From positions 100,426,566 to 100,490,565 of the forward strand of contig NC_060251.1 of the NCBI RefSeq assembly GCF_921293095.1: 64,000 bases of DNA. Reading direction: 5' to 3'. This document shows, in pieces, positions 19,891 through 32,737 of the stretch. Source of the DNA: Ischnura elegans. Taxonomy: Eukaryota; Arthropoda; Insecta; Odonata; Coenagrionidae. A program made the position numbers and the translations under genes. Position 1 is the first letter of the stretch; every line of letters begins with the position of its first letter. Below the pieces are notes generated by a model. That model ran no database searches. It was not told where the DNA came from and saw only the letters and a program-made list of their open reading frames with translations.

Positions 19891-22294
19891 TATCACAACA
19901 AGAACGCTAGTTCTTCAATATTTTTACGAAGAGCATGGGTCAATTCGAGGAATAAAGTTTCCTAGATTCGTTTGCGACACAAACCTACTGGTTTTCGGTA
20001 TATTTTAGTATTTCAGAGTGATTTATGCCATGAAAGAGGGAAAATATTTGCCATCAATGATATTCTTCTTACTAATGTAACTTTTGGTTAAACACTAGCT
20101 CTGGAAATTGGCGAAGAGGGTAATCTCCCTATCGAACAATAACACCCAAATGGAATAAAGGCCTTTGAAATGTTTATTCAAATGTATTCTAATTGAGTGA
20201 TTTGTTCCATAAATAATGTTCTGGGATCTGAAGAAGAACCAAATAGTGATAACACAAGTTCATCACGTAGAGGGAGGTTAGGATTCAAAATGACTTTTAG
20301 CTGTCCATCTAGGCTGGTATATAAATTTTATATCTGCGTTAGTACCTTATGAAAAAAATGCAGAAAGTCAACAAAGGAATTGAATAAGAAAAGAATGAAT
20401 CAGTTGAATCTGAACATGAAATTGAATTTAAATGGACCATAATAGGATTTTTTGTTATTTAATAGACTGATAGATAGATTTAATTTTTAATAGGACATTT
20501 TAGAATATAATTTATTTGACATTTAATCTATGAGTTAATTATTAAAATTCTGTTCACTTACATTTATAGGATGACTTTAATACGAAAACTCGGGTTCCTT
20601 ATTGCTGCGGGTTAAGATTTTGGTAGCAGGCAGGAAGTCTGATATATTCTCGGAAAATCCGGAAGTTTGCATAAAGCCCTGCCGACGGATTATTGATACA
20701 TAATTAAATTCAAATGCGAAAATAATGCCAGGCAAACTTCTTAACGAAACTCTCCGAGCAAAGACGATCCTAATAAAACAGTTATTTTCCAACCCCGAAT
20801 TTTCAGGAGCGATGCGAGCTCTCTATTACGCGCCACCCCTTCTTACGCAAAGGGGGAAAGAATGACGAAATGCGATATTTCCCGAAGCTCATCTCTCCGC
20901 TGGCAGGCAGATGTCAAGCACACGTGCCATCGTGTATGGGGGAATATGAAGCGGGTCCTAAGCCATTATTGGGTTGTCATTACTGGCTTCCAAAGTCTCC
21001 GCCGATCCGCACGCACTGCATAAATAACGCTGCAACAGATACGGGATATCTTCTTTGGAGGAAGATATCCAATTCCATCGGCTGATGTCATTCTCGGCTT
21101 AAAACTTCGTTCCTTCAATCCAGTTCATGGCGTAGATCAGGTTTTCAAGCTGACTCGATCGAGGATTAACCGATGAAACACAAGATGAAATTTGCTTTCG
21201 TAATCCACCATCATTTTTTTACTGAAACGCTGTCTATCACGAACTCACCATACAGCCGTGGATTTCGGTTAATCGGGCCACCGTATATAGGGACAGTCTC
21301 TTATTGCTGCATCTACATCTATGTAAGACCCCGAAAGTCGCCTCAATAGGATTATGGTAGGGGCACAGAGTAAGGATAGACAGAGGGGACATTAGGTGGC
21401 TGTACCATCGGTTTCTCTGTAATGAAAAATACGCACGGCAGACATATTGAAGATAAGTAAAATTATGCTGCCAATTCAAACCACATAGTGCTAATGACCA
21501 TCCACCATCCATTACCCTCCATCAGTTACCATCCACCGAAACCCGGAGGTATAAAATTTAAATTAGCTCAATTATGTCTTTACTACTAAAGGTAGAGCAA
21601 GGAACCAAATTGCACGGTCTCGCATTAAAATTGGAAGGAAAAACAAAGTGATAATGATGTACTTTCATTAGTCGACAAATTCAGTATATTTATTCTCCAT
21701 GACTTCATAAAGATGTTTCTAGAGTTACCTGGCGACAAGATGTTTCCCACCTTAACATATTCCCTACCCTGTGGCAGGGGAGTTGGTACACCATCCGTAA
21801 ACAGAAGAAAAGAGAAGGAGATGAGGGGACTAACTCCCACCTAGTTTTATTTATAAGTCCTTCGCCTTCCTTCATTTCATTCCTTTGTCCTTCCTTCATA
21901 CCAATCTGTTAGGAAAATATTCGCCTTAATCTATCGTGAATACATCTGCGTGCTACCCCGCCAGCCTTTCTCCTTTGGCTCCCCTTTTTTATGGTCTTGT
22001 GGCAAAGCTTTTCTTCTCTGATTTCCTTTGGTTACCCTTTTTTTTAAACAGTAGCAAACCGAGAAACATTCAGTTAAGAAGTGAAATAATGCCTTTGTGG
22101 GCAGGAACATAAAATGAGAAACTATCGCCGCATTTTAGCGAAGTAAAAATGCCTGTATGGGGAAAAAATACACACCAATCACTGTAAGAATCATAAAATT
22201 CAAAATTACGAGCGTAATATTGAAGGTCAACTCTAAAATATAAAATCGGTAATGTTTACAGAATTCACATAAAAAATCATGAAGCACACTACTC
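19891..22294. other. Mostly unannotated; one hairpin and one possible LINE tail
   Basis: 21044-21070 is a perfect 10-bp hairpin (ggatatcttc / gaagatatcc, 7-base loop). On the minus strand 21303-21352 ends in 'acatagatgtagatg', a tail like those of the LINE family at 15.8 kb. The open frame 20870-21085 has no known motif. Otherwise nothing recognisable. Confidence 0.4.
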
Positions 22295-22592
22295 CAGGGG
22301 CGCATCTAGGAATTAAGTCTGGGGGGGTTTTGGTGCAACTAACGACGGGGTGTGTGGGGTGTGGTATACCCACCAGGATAAGCGGAAGGTACGAGATTAA
22401 TATATTGCGGAATTTTATAGATAAATTGCTCAAAATGGTGAGGATAACGGCTTTCTGAGGGATATGTTATTAATCCTTACAATATTCTATTTTTAAAATC
22501 AATCAAATTAAGTAATATGGGTTGAACTTAAAAATTTCTCTGAGCTCTGGGGGAGGTTTTAACCCCCAAAACCCCCCGTTGCTGCGCCACTG
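22295..22592 (-). mobile_element. hAT-like MITE, 298 bp, copy 2
   Basis: Perfect 8-bp target duplication CACTACTC (22287-22294 and 22593-22600). Same family as 19326-19617, opposite orientation. Confidence 0.88.
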
Positions 22593-22805
22593 CACTACTC
22601 TAGGGTGAGCCTTTCTTGTTAGTTTTACTCTTATTCCCAATGTTTATGTCGTGAAATGTTCTATGCATATCAATGTGCTCAAATAATCAGATCAAATTTT
22701 AAAACTTTAAGGTCACTCTGGATCCTTAAAACAAATCGCAATTAACTTGTTTATAAGTACAAAGAAACACCATTTATTGGAGTAAAATTAAAATGTATGA
22801 ATATA

Positions 22806-23045
22806 ATTAGGAGAGTTAACCGAAATTTGTGTACATATTGATTTGATCTATCAAATTCATCGCCTTTCAATGCTATTCCTCGCAATTACAAGCACTATGA
22901 TGCAAAATATTGGAAAAAAGTGGATCACATGGGTACATCCCCGCGCCGCGGATTTTTGAAAATCGATTGAATAAGCGACCGAAAGTGGCAACAGAATCAG
23001 CCTTCCATGAGATTGAATTTGGCCTCCTCTATGCAGTCCCCTTGA
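22806..23045 (+). repeat. Interspersed repeat C, copy 1
   Basis: Aligns with 43415-43655 over about 240 bases (gtgatctatcaaa-type, 'attacaa.cactat', 'ccgcgcc.cgga', 'gcgaccgaa.gtggcaac'). Class unknown. It is followed by a long inverted repeat. Confidence 0.6.
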
Positions 23046-23079
23046 TTAGAAAATTAATTCAGAACTATTTTCTAAAAGG

Positions 23080-23475
23080 CAAGGCACCCAAGTGTCAACA
23101 TCAGATCGCATTCACACCAAAGCTTGTCAGAGTATGAGATTTTAGGATTTAGATGGTTTTTCTCCAGCGCCAAAGGGGCCTTAGTTTTCGAGATACTATC
23201 GACGGAAGCACTAGCAAAACGGGCGGGCTCTTCCTCACCCTTCGTTGATCCAAGCAACGGAAGATAAATCTCCGGATGAGGCTATATTGCCATTAAATTG
23301 CGGTACTTTTTACATCGCGGTTTGTAAAAGTCTGGGAATTCTCATAGAACCTTAGACGGCAATATCTTATAGAACTATGGCCCATTGGACGCTAGAAAAA
23401 AATCAATTAACTCTTAAATCCCATATTATGTCACAGTGTGGTGTGTTGAGTGGGATCTGGTGTTGGCGTAAAAAT
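23080..23475. repeat. Long imperfect inverted repeat
   Basis: About 23085-23190 is complementary, with many mismatches, to about 23365-23475 (blocks ggcccctttggcgct / ggcccattggacgct and ggtgtgaatgcgatctg / ggtgtgttgagtgggatctg). Decayed foldback or Penelope-type tail. Confidence 0.45.
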
Positions 23476-24633
23476 TCAGTTTTTCAAATACAAATTCTGA
23501 AATATATACCTATTACGGACAACCCATTTTTGTTGCTGCCATTCGATAACTACCATTCTCAGAGGTAATTTTGAAATTTCCATGAAAATGACACATATTT
23601 TATTTCTCGGACTTTCGAATCGCTCATATGATCACTCAATAGAATCACTTCAACAATATTCTTATGCATGCCTGTTATTCATAGTTAAGCTTTTGAAAGC
23701 TATGGTTAAAGCTAATGTATTAAGATCAAATCATACTAATAATAAATCACATTAAACAAAGAATGCTCATTAATAATAATAATTAGCAATATTCGAGAAA
23801 TATATTTTTAGTTAATAGTATGCGAATACAGTTGTCAGTGCAAAAATCACTGTGTAAATAGGTCATAGAGATAATACAAATTTGGCTTTGATTTTTGTAT
23901 TTAGCCATATTATATAATTAATAGGAGCTATATCAAATTATAACATATCAATCTAATACCAAGCAAGATTATGTCTATTCAAAATATACTGAAATTAACT
24001 TGCATGTCGACAGAATTTGAGCCTTGAATACAAGAGCTTGCTAGATTCTAGAAAATACATGTAACGTCACTTTCATCTTTCGTTTCGCATTAAAGGATCA
24101 TTGAAAGAGACTATATTTTTGCTTTAACTCGTGCTCTAATGGACAGAATATGATTCATCACTGAACGCTACGTCAGTCGTTCCAAGCACCTCTCCATAAG
24201 TCGGAATTCAACCATCGTAGCGCAATCTATTGTTCCCCGAATAAGCTTATTACGCATCAAGGTCGACATACGTATTCATCTCTCTTGCCATGAAGACTCT
24301 CTCATGCCTTCTGATCCCGTTCTTTCCCATTAGCCAGCAATGACATTGATTTAAACCCACCAAATCCCCATTCTGAAGCCTTTTAGGCCTTGTATTTTGA
24401 AGTGCTCATTGCCCTTGAACACTGAAGTACCACATTCTGCAAGGACTTCATTACCTTACTCATTGTCTGCGCATCTATTCTGGGTTAACTTCTTTGCCAT
24501 TAGTACTACTCATTCCTAAGCCCTTTCGAAGATTCTTCTTTTACGTATTAATTGCTCCGGAGTTGTGGAATACTATTTATTTCTTTTCATTCCAAGAGCA
24601 GCAGTTTTTTTTTCGATTTCAAAGCCTGCTTCA
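23476..24633. other. Unannotated DNA
   Basis: No recognisable feature. Confidence 0.4.
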
Positions 24634-24873
24634 CTCTTAGCGAAAAAACTGTTGAAATTTCAACAGTTAATTGTTACCACTGTTAAAACTAACAGTAAGT
24701 GTGAACACTAACAATAACTGTTAAAACTAACAATAACTGTTAACTCTAACTGTAACTCTAACAGTTAACTCTAACTGTTAACTCCTACAGTTATTGATGA
24801 ATTCAGTAGTTACTGTTGGATTCAACAGTGGTCCCAATTACTGTAGAAATTTCAACGGTTTTTTCGCTAAGGG
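24634..24873. mobile_element. MITE with 'CTTAGCGAAAAAAC' ends and an AACTGTTA lattice inside
   Basis: Terminal inverted repeats of about 35 bases: ctcttagcgaaaaaactgtt at the left and the complement of aacggttttttcgctaaggg at the right. The interior is made of about 15 copies of aactgtta/taacagtt in both senses. No coding capacity. Superfamily not determined. Confidence 0.7.
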
Positions 24874-26524
24874 TAAATACCGATTTTAGAAAATAATCAA
24901 GACCCTCATTATTGTAATATTCAGTCTTTATAGTCACAGACAATCGAGGTTGAAATTGTAATAAAAGCCACTAAAAATGGATATATTTTCCATTTATCGC
25001 CAGATATTTTGCTGGTCTAGCTACAGGAGCGAAAAAGACTAAGTTGAACATTATGGCGTGGTATTATTTTAAGTTTTGACCAAAGGCAGCCATTTGAATT
25101 ATGCCCATAATTGATCATTACATTAATGATATTGATCACATGTTCTACAAGCAAGGATTTTTTCACTCCTATTGGCAACATCTAGAAATTCATTTTATTT
25201 TCCACTCCCTATTTAAGCTAAAGTACTTTTTCAGTTCAGTATTCTTCCTGCTCTCATCAGCTCTCAAATGCATTTTCGCTGTAATTATCATAACAATATT
25301 CCTTTGAAGGCAAAATAATTTCCTCGATGTAGGTATTAAAGATAATTCTACTGAGACTTCTTCCTTAAAAAAAGTAAAACCTATTCCATCTACCAAAATA
25401 ACTTCTCTAGAAAGAGGGACTGACAAATTTGCTCCGCATTTTCATCAATCATAGGGCTCTAAGAGCAAGGAGTAATATCATTTAGGATTCTGCTTGACAC
25501 TCATGAAATGAACAAATAAATAATTCCTTGTGCGTCCTTTCTCCTCACGATAAAAATTCTCACGTTCCTTGAGAATACTTAAGTAAAATCTTTTCTTTTA
25601 TAGACCAACCAACTTCACATCTCTACGGTAATAAAAGTAATCACAAAGGTATGAAGGCATTTGTAGTATGAATAACTACTATTTCAGTTATTATAACTTC
25701 TCATTAGCCTATACACTGTGTAATATTCCAGTGCTTTATGCTTATCTTCAAGCATTATTGATATAGCTAACTATTTTAAGACTGAAGAGAGATATTTTTA
25801 CAGAGATAGATGGTATAATAGATTATATTTACTAAAATTGACTTATATTGACTTATTATAAGTATTGAGTTTTCCGTGCACTTCTCGAACTGTACAATCT
25901 TTTGCCAGAACTAAGGTGGATATATAAATTTCGGGAAGCCGTAAGCGTCATCCATTCCCAATCTTCGAATAAAGTTGCAATTTTCTGGCGAGATAATACA
26001 AGATTATGTGCAATATAAACCCCTCTGTTTCTGCCTCCGATATGTTCCCGTTAAAAATTATTAATTTTTCAAAATATTTTCAATTTCAATTTGTGTTTTT
26101 CATTTTCATAAATTAGGGAAGTATTACTGATATCACAGAAAAACGCACATCTGCACCCAGTAAGTAATTAGTGTTGCATTTTTAGTAGAGATCATTAGGC
26201 CTGCTCCTACTCCTTAAAATATAGCCCTTGCTACACGTCCCTATTGACATTGACTCGTTGGGGGTAATTTCTCCCGAATCGTCTTACAAAAAATTAGATT
26301 CATTCATATAAATTACTATATAGGTAAATTATTCTTTCATCATAAAAAAGGCCAGCAGGAAATGAATTGGCAAAAAACACAAATTATGTTCACCGATGAC
26401 CTGTTTTGAAGGAAAAAAACAGACACTGTGTCTAAAATCCTCTATATTCCCGATCTCAATTCGAGTGAAAACGTTTAGGATCGTCAAAATACGAATTGAA
26501 GATTTCTTTTAATTATTTTTTATT
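24874..26524. other. Unannotated AT-rich DNA
   Basis: No recognisable feature. Confidence 0.4.
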
Positions 26525-26740
26525 TTAAAAAAAGCCGCGAAATCAATCATTGAATGGTAAACACTTTTCATTCGAATAACCCTTAAGTCATTTAAAAATA
26601 ACTAATTACCCAAAATTTCAGAGCCAACAGCGAATTGTAATGGTAAACGTAAAATTAGTGTCATAAATCACCTGCTATAAACTGTGAATTGGAAAGAACC
26701 ACGAGCCCGATCTAGAATTTTAAATTTGATTTCCAAATAT
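26525..26740 (+). repeat. Interspersed repeat F, copy 1
   Basis: Aligns in direct orientation with 34055-34265 (gcgaaatca, cttttcattc, aaaattagtgtcataaat, aattggaaa). The two copies lie on either side of the 28-34 kb LINE. Class unknown. Confidence 0.6.
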
Positions 26741-27957
26741 ATCAGCGAGATTGAATTGATAATGTTTTTGAATTATTACATATAATTTAATAATGAGTGA
26801 AATGAAAATAATATATTGTTTATTCATCAATGCTATCTCAATGATTAAACATGAAAATAACTTTAAATTTCTGGATTTTACTCGCGCTTATTCCCGTTTC
26901 ACAATCTAAAAAATTTGATTTATCACAATAATTTTATGCTCAATACCAGATTTTGCTGTTAAATAGCCTGGCATTCAACTTGAAAATAATCTAATGCCTT
27001 TGTAAATACTTCAATGCCGCGGAGCTTTCTTTGCATTGTGGCGCAAGAAAAAATATCTGTATTAGGAAATATATACACAAATCACTCCAATAATCATTAA
27101 ATACTAGAGCAAATGAAAAATACGACAATAATAATGATAATTTTTATTGCTTCCTAAAATGTAAAAACAATATTCACAAATAAATCACAGACTTCATATC
27201 CAAGGGAAGCCTTAGGTAGCCTCTAAGAAATATCTGTGTTGAGGCTGCCTTCCCAGAAATAGGGTGGTTTCCTACTATTTTTTAATTGCCTAAATCGAAA
27301 GATTATTATATTATTATGGAGTAAGCATTTCACGCTCTTGGATTTATGAATAAAGATATCTATTTTTCGCGATTAAACGAAAAAAAAACTTCAAGCGCGC
27401 GAAAACGCGACGGCTACGTAGGAATGATGGGAAAAGTCCGTTTGACGTATTTCTGGTTCCAGCTGTCGGCGTGTGAGGTGACTTTGGGGCGAGGCTTGAG
27501 CGCTGATACGACGCAGGCTGCTAGCAGGTAGCAGAGTACCCTGCTAGTAGGTAGCGCTTGGCTTAAATAAGGATTATTATTACCCTATCAAACGAAGGAA
27601 AATTTCCGAACTTAGGTAATTTTAATGGGTATTATTAAGAGATGTTTCCCTGAGCTCTGTGTCTCATGCATGCATTGGTAATCTCAGACGATATAAAAGT
27701 CCTATCTACCCGTATATAAACTAGATCCTTGTGACGTCACGTGGAGTGGCATCTCATGGGCGCCAATCTGGCCTTTTTCAAATGAGGTTAAAATTGACCA
27801 TTGCCATTCGTCCAAACTGGGATTTCTAAAACCAAATAATTTGTATATTATGAATACACTCATGGTGGGTAAGGAATCGTAATCAATGCATTTCGTTTTC
27901 TTTGATGAAGGAAACTACCCTATTATAGATGTTTTTATAGAATAATCTAAACAAGTT
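26741..27957. other. Unannotated DNA
   Basis: Contains a GC-richer patch at about 27390-27550 with a short open frame (27346-27531) that has no known motif. Otherwise nothing recognised. Confidence 0.35.
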
Positions 27958-28158
27958 ATGTTAAATAAAAACTTTTGGGCTATCTCTCCGCGTTAATTTT
28001 TGGTTGGCGCCAACGTTACCCGAACGATGCCGGTCGCGGTCTCAAGCAAATCCCTCAGAAAAACAGATCGACCGCAAATAGGCCAGCATTGGTCGGGAAA
28101 CGTTGGGGCCGCCCAAAAATTGACGCAGCGACATGGCCAAAAAGTTTTTATTTAACAT
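27958..28158. mobile_element. 201-bp palindromic MITE
   Basis: The two halves are complementary over about 85 bases each, from atgttaaataaaaactttt at the left to its complement at the right, centred near 28058, with blocks aatttttgg, ccaacgtt.cccga and cggtcg shared. This would fold into one long hairpin. Confidence 0.72.
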
Positions 28159-28538
28159 GACGAGTACCCGCGAAAATTTTAACGAACAATTAATGCAAAC
28201 AAGTATAATTATAAGTAATAATTATAACTTTTAAAATGTATGTAGAAAACTTTTTTAAAAAAACCTATGTATGTAGTGCCGATACATCGTGTTGTACACA
28301 TATTGTGATATAATCAGCTGTCACAAGTTTTAATAAGTGTGTGTTCTCTTTGGTGTATCATTGGTGCGACCCGAGAACTATAATTGAGTGAGTTGTGACT
28401 GCTTTTATCCTTTTGTACCGAGCTGAATCAGTTTTTTTACATATTGGCCGAAAACAAAATAGCAGCGTTAAATTCTTCACGCTTTAATTTAATTATTACA
28501 AGCCAATTACAAGTTTAATCTTGGATCTCCTCTGAGCG

Positions 28539-29468
28539 ATGATATGTGCAAGATGTCGTGACTCTCTCCCTTCGGACGGTGACTTCGTGGTTTGCAGCTC
28601 CTGCGCTGGTAACATTCTTTACGAATGCGCCGGCGTCAAGGAGTCTACATACAGATGCATGTCAAAAAAAACAAAGGAGGCTTGGAGATGTGTGACATGC
28701 CGTCAGAAGAAGGTATCCGCAGCAGAATCAGATAATACGGAACCGGAAGGAAAAACTAGACTTACGGCAACTGCAGAAGCATTTACGGAACCGAAGACAG
28801 TTGAAGTTGTCACCAAAGCTGACATTGATCACATCAAGAACAGTCTGTCTCTCATCACCAACAAGTATGAGGACTTTGTAAGTACTATATTCGACCTTAA
28901 GTCATCTGTAAATGACCTTAACAAAGTGATCAGTGTGTTGCAGGAACAGCTGCAACAAAAAGACGTTTTGGTGAACGATCTTCAGATTAAGGTTCATCAG
29001 CTTGAACAACTGCAGCTAATCAAGCAAATAGAAATTATTGGTGTTCAAACTGAGGACACAGAGAATATTGATTCATTAGAGTCTAAGGTAATTGATGTAG
29101 TCGGGGATGTGGGAGTCAAACTTAATAAAAGTGACATTTCCGACATTCACATTGTTCCAAAATTTAAAAGTAAGCCAAGCAAAATTGTTATGGAACTCAC
29201 CAAGGGTTCTCTGAAGCATGCCATTTTACGTAATAGATCTAAGCTGAACAGTGTCGAAAATAGAAAAAAGTACGATAACTCGAAGGTGTACATTAATGAA
29301 AGCCTCACAACCTTTTTTCGAAAACTGTTATGGGAAGCTAAAACTAAGGCTCAGGAACTAAATTACAGATACGTATGGCATAAAAATGGTAAAATACTAA
29401 TTAGGAAGGGAGAGCAAAGTCAAATAATAAAGGTCCTGAGTGAAAAAGACCTAGCTAAGCTATCTTAG
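28539..29468 (+). CDS. LINE ORF1 protein: PHD-like zinc finger, coiled coil, baculovirus-FP-like C-terminus
   Basis: 309 residues; by family, the RNA-binding/chaperone partner of the LINE ribonucleoprotein. Residues 1-55 carry a PHD/RING-like zinc finger (C3, C6, C19, C22, then W49-R-C51-x2-C54). Residues about 95-170 form a coiled coil (heptads with 'LNKVISVLQEQLQQKDVLVNDLQ'-type spacing). The C-terminal ~110 residues resemble the FP protein C-terminal domain found in many insect LINE ORF1s, with 'VYINESLT', 'YRYVWHKNGKILIRK' and 'LSEKDLAKL'. The first ATG is used. ORF2 begins about 295 bases downstream in another frame. No lesion seen. Confidence 0.85.
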   Translation: MICARCRDSLPSDGDFVVCSSCAGNILYECAGVKESTYRCMSKKTKEAWRCVTCRQKKVSAAESDNTEPEGKTRLTATAEAFTEPKTVEVVTKADIDHIKNSLSLITNKYEDFVSTIFDLKSSVNDLNKVISVLQEQLQQKDVLVNDLQIKVHQLEQLQLIKQIEIIGVQTEDTENIDSLESKVIDVVGDVGVKLNKSDISDIHIVPKFKSKPSKIVMELTKGSLKHAILRNRSKLNSVENRKKYDNSKVYINESLTTFFRKLLWEAKTKAQELNYRYVWHKNGKILIRKGEQSQIIKVLSEKDLAKLS

Positions 29469-29763
29469 TGTTAAGTGTTTTGGCCTGTCATCCAGTTAAA
29501 ATATTCTCAATAGCCAGGACTCTTGATAACGGATCTTTTTTCTATTACATTGGTTATAAGTAGGTTTTTTTTGATAATTGTTTCAGATAAATTTTCTGAT
29601 ATCAGCAATACTTTATAAATCTAACAGGTTATCTGTTTTCTTCATTCGTATTACTTTGTGTGACTGGAATCAGAAAATATGGACCCATTAAGTGCATTGT
29701 GTCATAACATCAACTATAAGTCACAATCTTTCTTTTATTAGTGTGTGTTTAAATGAAACAAAA

Positions 29764-32737
29764 ATGGATCAATTCCAGTTCCTTAAAAAACAAACAATTA
29801 AATGTTATGAGTATGACTCTCTCTCTCATCCAGATATCATGAATAGGACTAGAAAAAAACTGCTTATGCATCTTAATATAAGATCACTGAAAAAAAACTG
29901 GGATGCTTTTCTTGTGTACATTAGTGGTCTAAAAAAATTAAAACCATATGGTTTCATCCTTACTGAAGTAAATATACATCAAGATGAAGCTGCCTTCTAT
30001 AAAATTGAAGGATATCAATCACATGTCCTTTTAAGGGACTCCAAAAGGGGTGGTGGCATCATTATTTATCTCAGAGATGATATTAGTGCGGTGAGACAAT
30101 ACAGAGAAACGGAAAGCTTTGAACTGATTCAACTGAATACGACTATTGATGACTATCATCTTAGAATTATAAGTATCTATAGACCACCTAATCTAAGTAA
30201 AAATAGATTCTTAGAGGAACTAGAGTATTTAATCTCGGAAAACTGCTCTGGTGACACTATTGTAATAGGAGATATTAACATTGATATAAAAGATAAAGAA
30301 AACATTTCCTCCATTAAATATAATGATGTTTTAGCAAGTTTTGGGTTTATGTCAGTCATAAATACATTTACTCGGGAAGAAATTAAACAAGGGCGTGTCT
30401 CCCAAAGTTGTATATATCATATTTTTTATAATGGTAAAATAGAAGATGTTGAAGGTATAGTAGTCAAAGTGAAAATATCTGATCACTACTTGGTTGGTAT
30501 TGGGATAAATCAATATAATGAGAATGTTAACTCTAGATGTGCAGTTACCTCTAATGAGTATCTTACGGATGGTAAGAAGGTAAAGTCCTTGATTGGGAAA
30601 CAAAATTGGAATTATCTTCTCAAAAAACACTGTGATGTAAATAACTTACACAATGAGTTGTGTGAAATATTTAGGAAGATATATGAAGAATCTCAAGTTA
30701 AAGCAAAGAGTTTTTGTAGAAAACCAGGTAACAAATGGGTTACAAAAGAGATTACTGAATTATGTCAGCAAAGAGATAAAGCATTTAGAAGATGGAAAAA
30801 TCATCAAAACAGAATTGAGCTTAAACAGGCATACAAAACATTAAGAAATAAAGTGAACAAAGAAATTAGAAATTCAAAATTGGAGTACCATTATGACATG
30901 TGTGTTAATGCTAAGGATAGCAGGGGAGTCTGGAATGTAATAAACCAAATAAATGGAAATTACAATAGAAAGAACCAAGATGAATTAATGCTAAAGCTAT
31001 TTTGCAAGGATAAGGATATAGGTCAAATTTGTGATTCTTTTGCTTCTCATTTTACAGAGGGTATTGAAAGTATTAAACTGAATTGTAATGACAAGCTTGA
31101 AACTACTCAAGCACAAAATTCTCTTGAGAGCATGTACCTTCCTGAGCCGAGCATTGAGGACATAGTTAAAATCATTAAAAGTCTAAAGAATAAGGGAAAA
31201 GGAATTGATGGAATCAGAATGAAGGACATCAAAGAAAATAGTGACCTGTGGCCGGTAATTACTACCTTAATAAAAAATAGCATCGCTGAAGGCCGGGTAC
31301 CTGATGAAATGAAAATAGCGATAGCTAAACCAATCCACAAGGAAGGATCTCTTACAGAAATATAATAACTACAGACCTATATCAATACTGCCGGCCCTAA
31401 GTAAAATTTTAGAAAAATATGTGGTCATTCATCTCTCAAAATTCATAGAAAAACGTGGTATTTTATCTAAATTCCAGTATGGGTTCCAAGAAAATAAAGG
31501 AACAAAAGAAGTTTTAGAGCATTTTGCTGACATTGTTAATACCAACCTTGATAAAAACAACAGTTTGTTAATCACATTTATTGATTTCAAAAAAGCATTT
31601 GATTCAGTTAATCATAATATATTACTTGGGGATTTGCAAAATATAGGCATAATAGGTTTGACACTGAAATGGTTCAAAAGCTATCTTGAACACAGAAAAA
31701 TATCCGTTAGTCTAAATAATACACATGGCAAGCAGGTGGTTTTGAAGTACGGGGTACCCCAGGGGTCCATTCTTGGACCTACGTTTTTTATTCTATACTT
31801 AAATGGCATTGTAAATGCAATTAAACACTGCCAAATCCTATTGTATGCTGACGATGTTGTGCTAATTTCAGGCCATAAAGATATAAATAAAGCAAGTAAT
31901 CTCATGCAAGAAGATTTGAATAGTCTAGCCTGCTGGTCACATGACCATGATATGATAATAAACACAACTAAATCCAAAGTGATGCAGATCTTTCCCTATA
32001 GGCAAAACAAGGTTAAACTAAATATCTATTTTCATGAGGACCAATGTTTACACAACAATTGCAACTTGAAGTCTTGTAAATGCGTGCCACTAGAACAGGT
32101 CAGTCAGTTTAAATATCTGGGTATAAGAATAGATCAGTATTTTAAATTTGATTTGCACATAATGAAGGTAAATAGTAGGTTGAGGAGGGTGTGCTACCTA
32201 ATGTACAAAATAAGAACGCTGGTCTCAACTAATATCAAATTGACAATTTACCATGCATTAGTTGAATCAATATTAAGATATGGTTTGACCATTTGGGGAA
32301 ACACAGCCTCATGCTACAAAGAAAAGTTACAAGCAACGCAAAACAAAATTGTAAAATTACTAGAAAATAATAGTGACAGGCTTAATCATAATAATAAAAC
32401 TCGGGGTAAAGGTGAATATCTACATAATCAAACCAAAGGCAATATTACGAGGTATGCAAAAATGGGACTACTCAACATAACAAATTTATATAAATATATA
32501 GTTATAATTGATAATTACTTTAATAAGAAATTCTTAAAGTATGTAGAGAGAACGCACACAATGTGCAACAGGAACAAACCAGCTTACTTTGTACCAAGAT
32601 ATTATAATAAGTATGGAAAAAACAAATCAATGGTAAAAATACCTATAATTTTTAATGGTCTACCTGAAAGCCTTAAATGCCTAAATCATTTGAGTGAATT
32701 AAAAAGGAAGCTTAAAGAATATCTTAGCACAAGCTAG
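29764..32737 (+). pseudogene. LINE ORF2: endonuclease and reverse transcriptase, one frameshift
   Basis: I start at the ATG at 29764; the frame upstream has no better ATG. The N-terminal ~260 residues are an APE-type endonuclease: 'HLNIRSL', 'FILTEVNI' (catalytic Glu), 'GGGIIIYL', 'IISIYRPP', 'VIGDINID', and the catalytic His in 'ISDHY'. The usual S-x-I-D-H-I block reads SCIYHIF, so the Asp is Tyr. The RT follows. The frame shifts at about 31355-31360 (an extra A in acagaaatataat), then continues with 'NNYRPISIL', 'IDFKKAFDSV', 'GVPQGSILGP', catalytic 'LLYADDVV' and 'FKYLGIRID', to a TAG at 32735. It would nick the target and prime reverse transcription there. Inactive as read. Confidence 0.87.
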
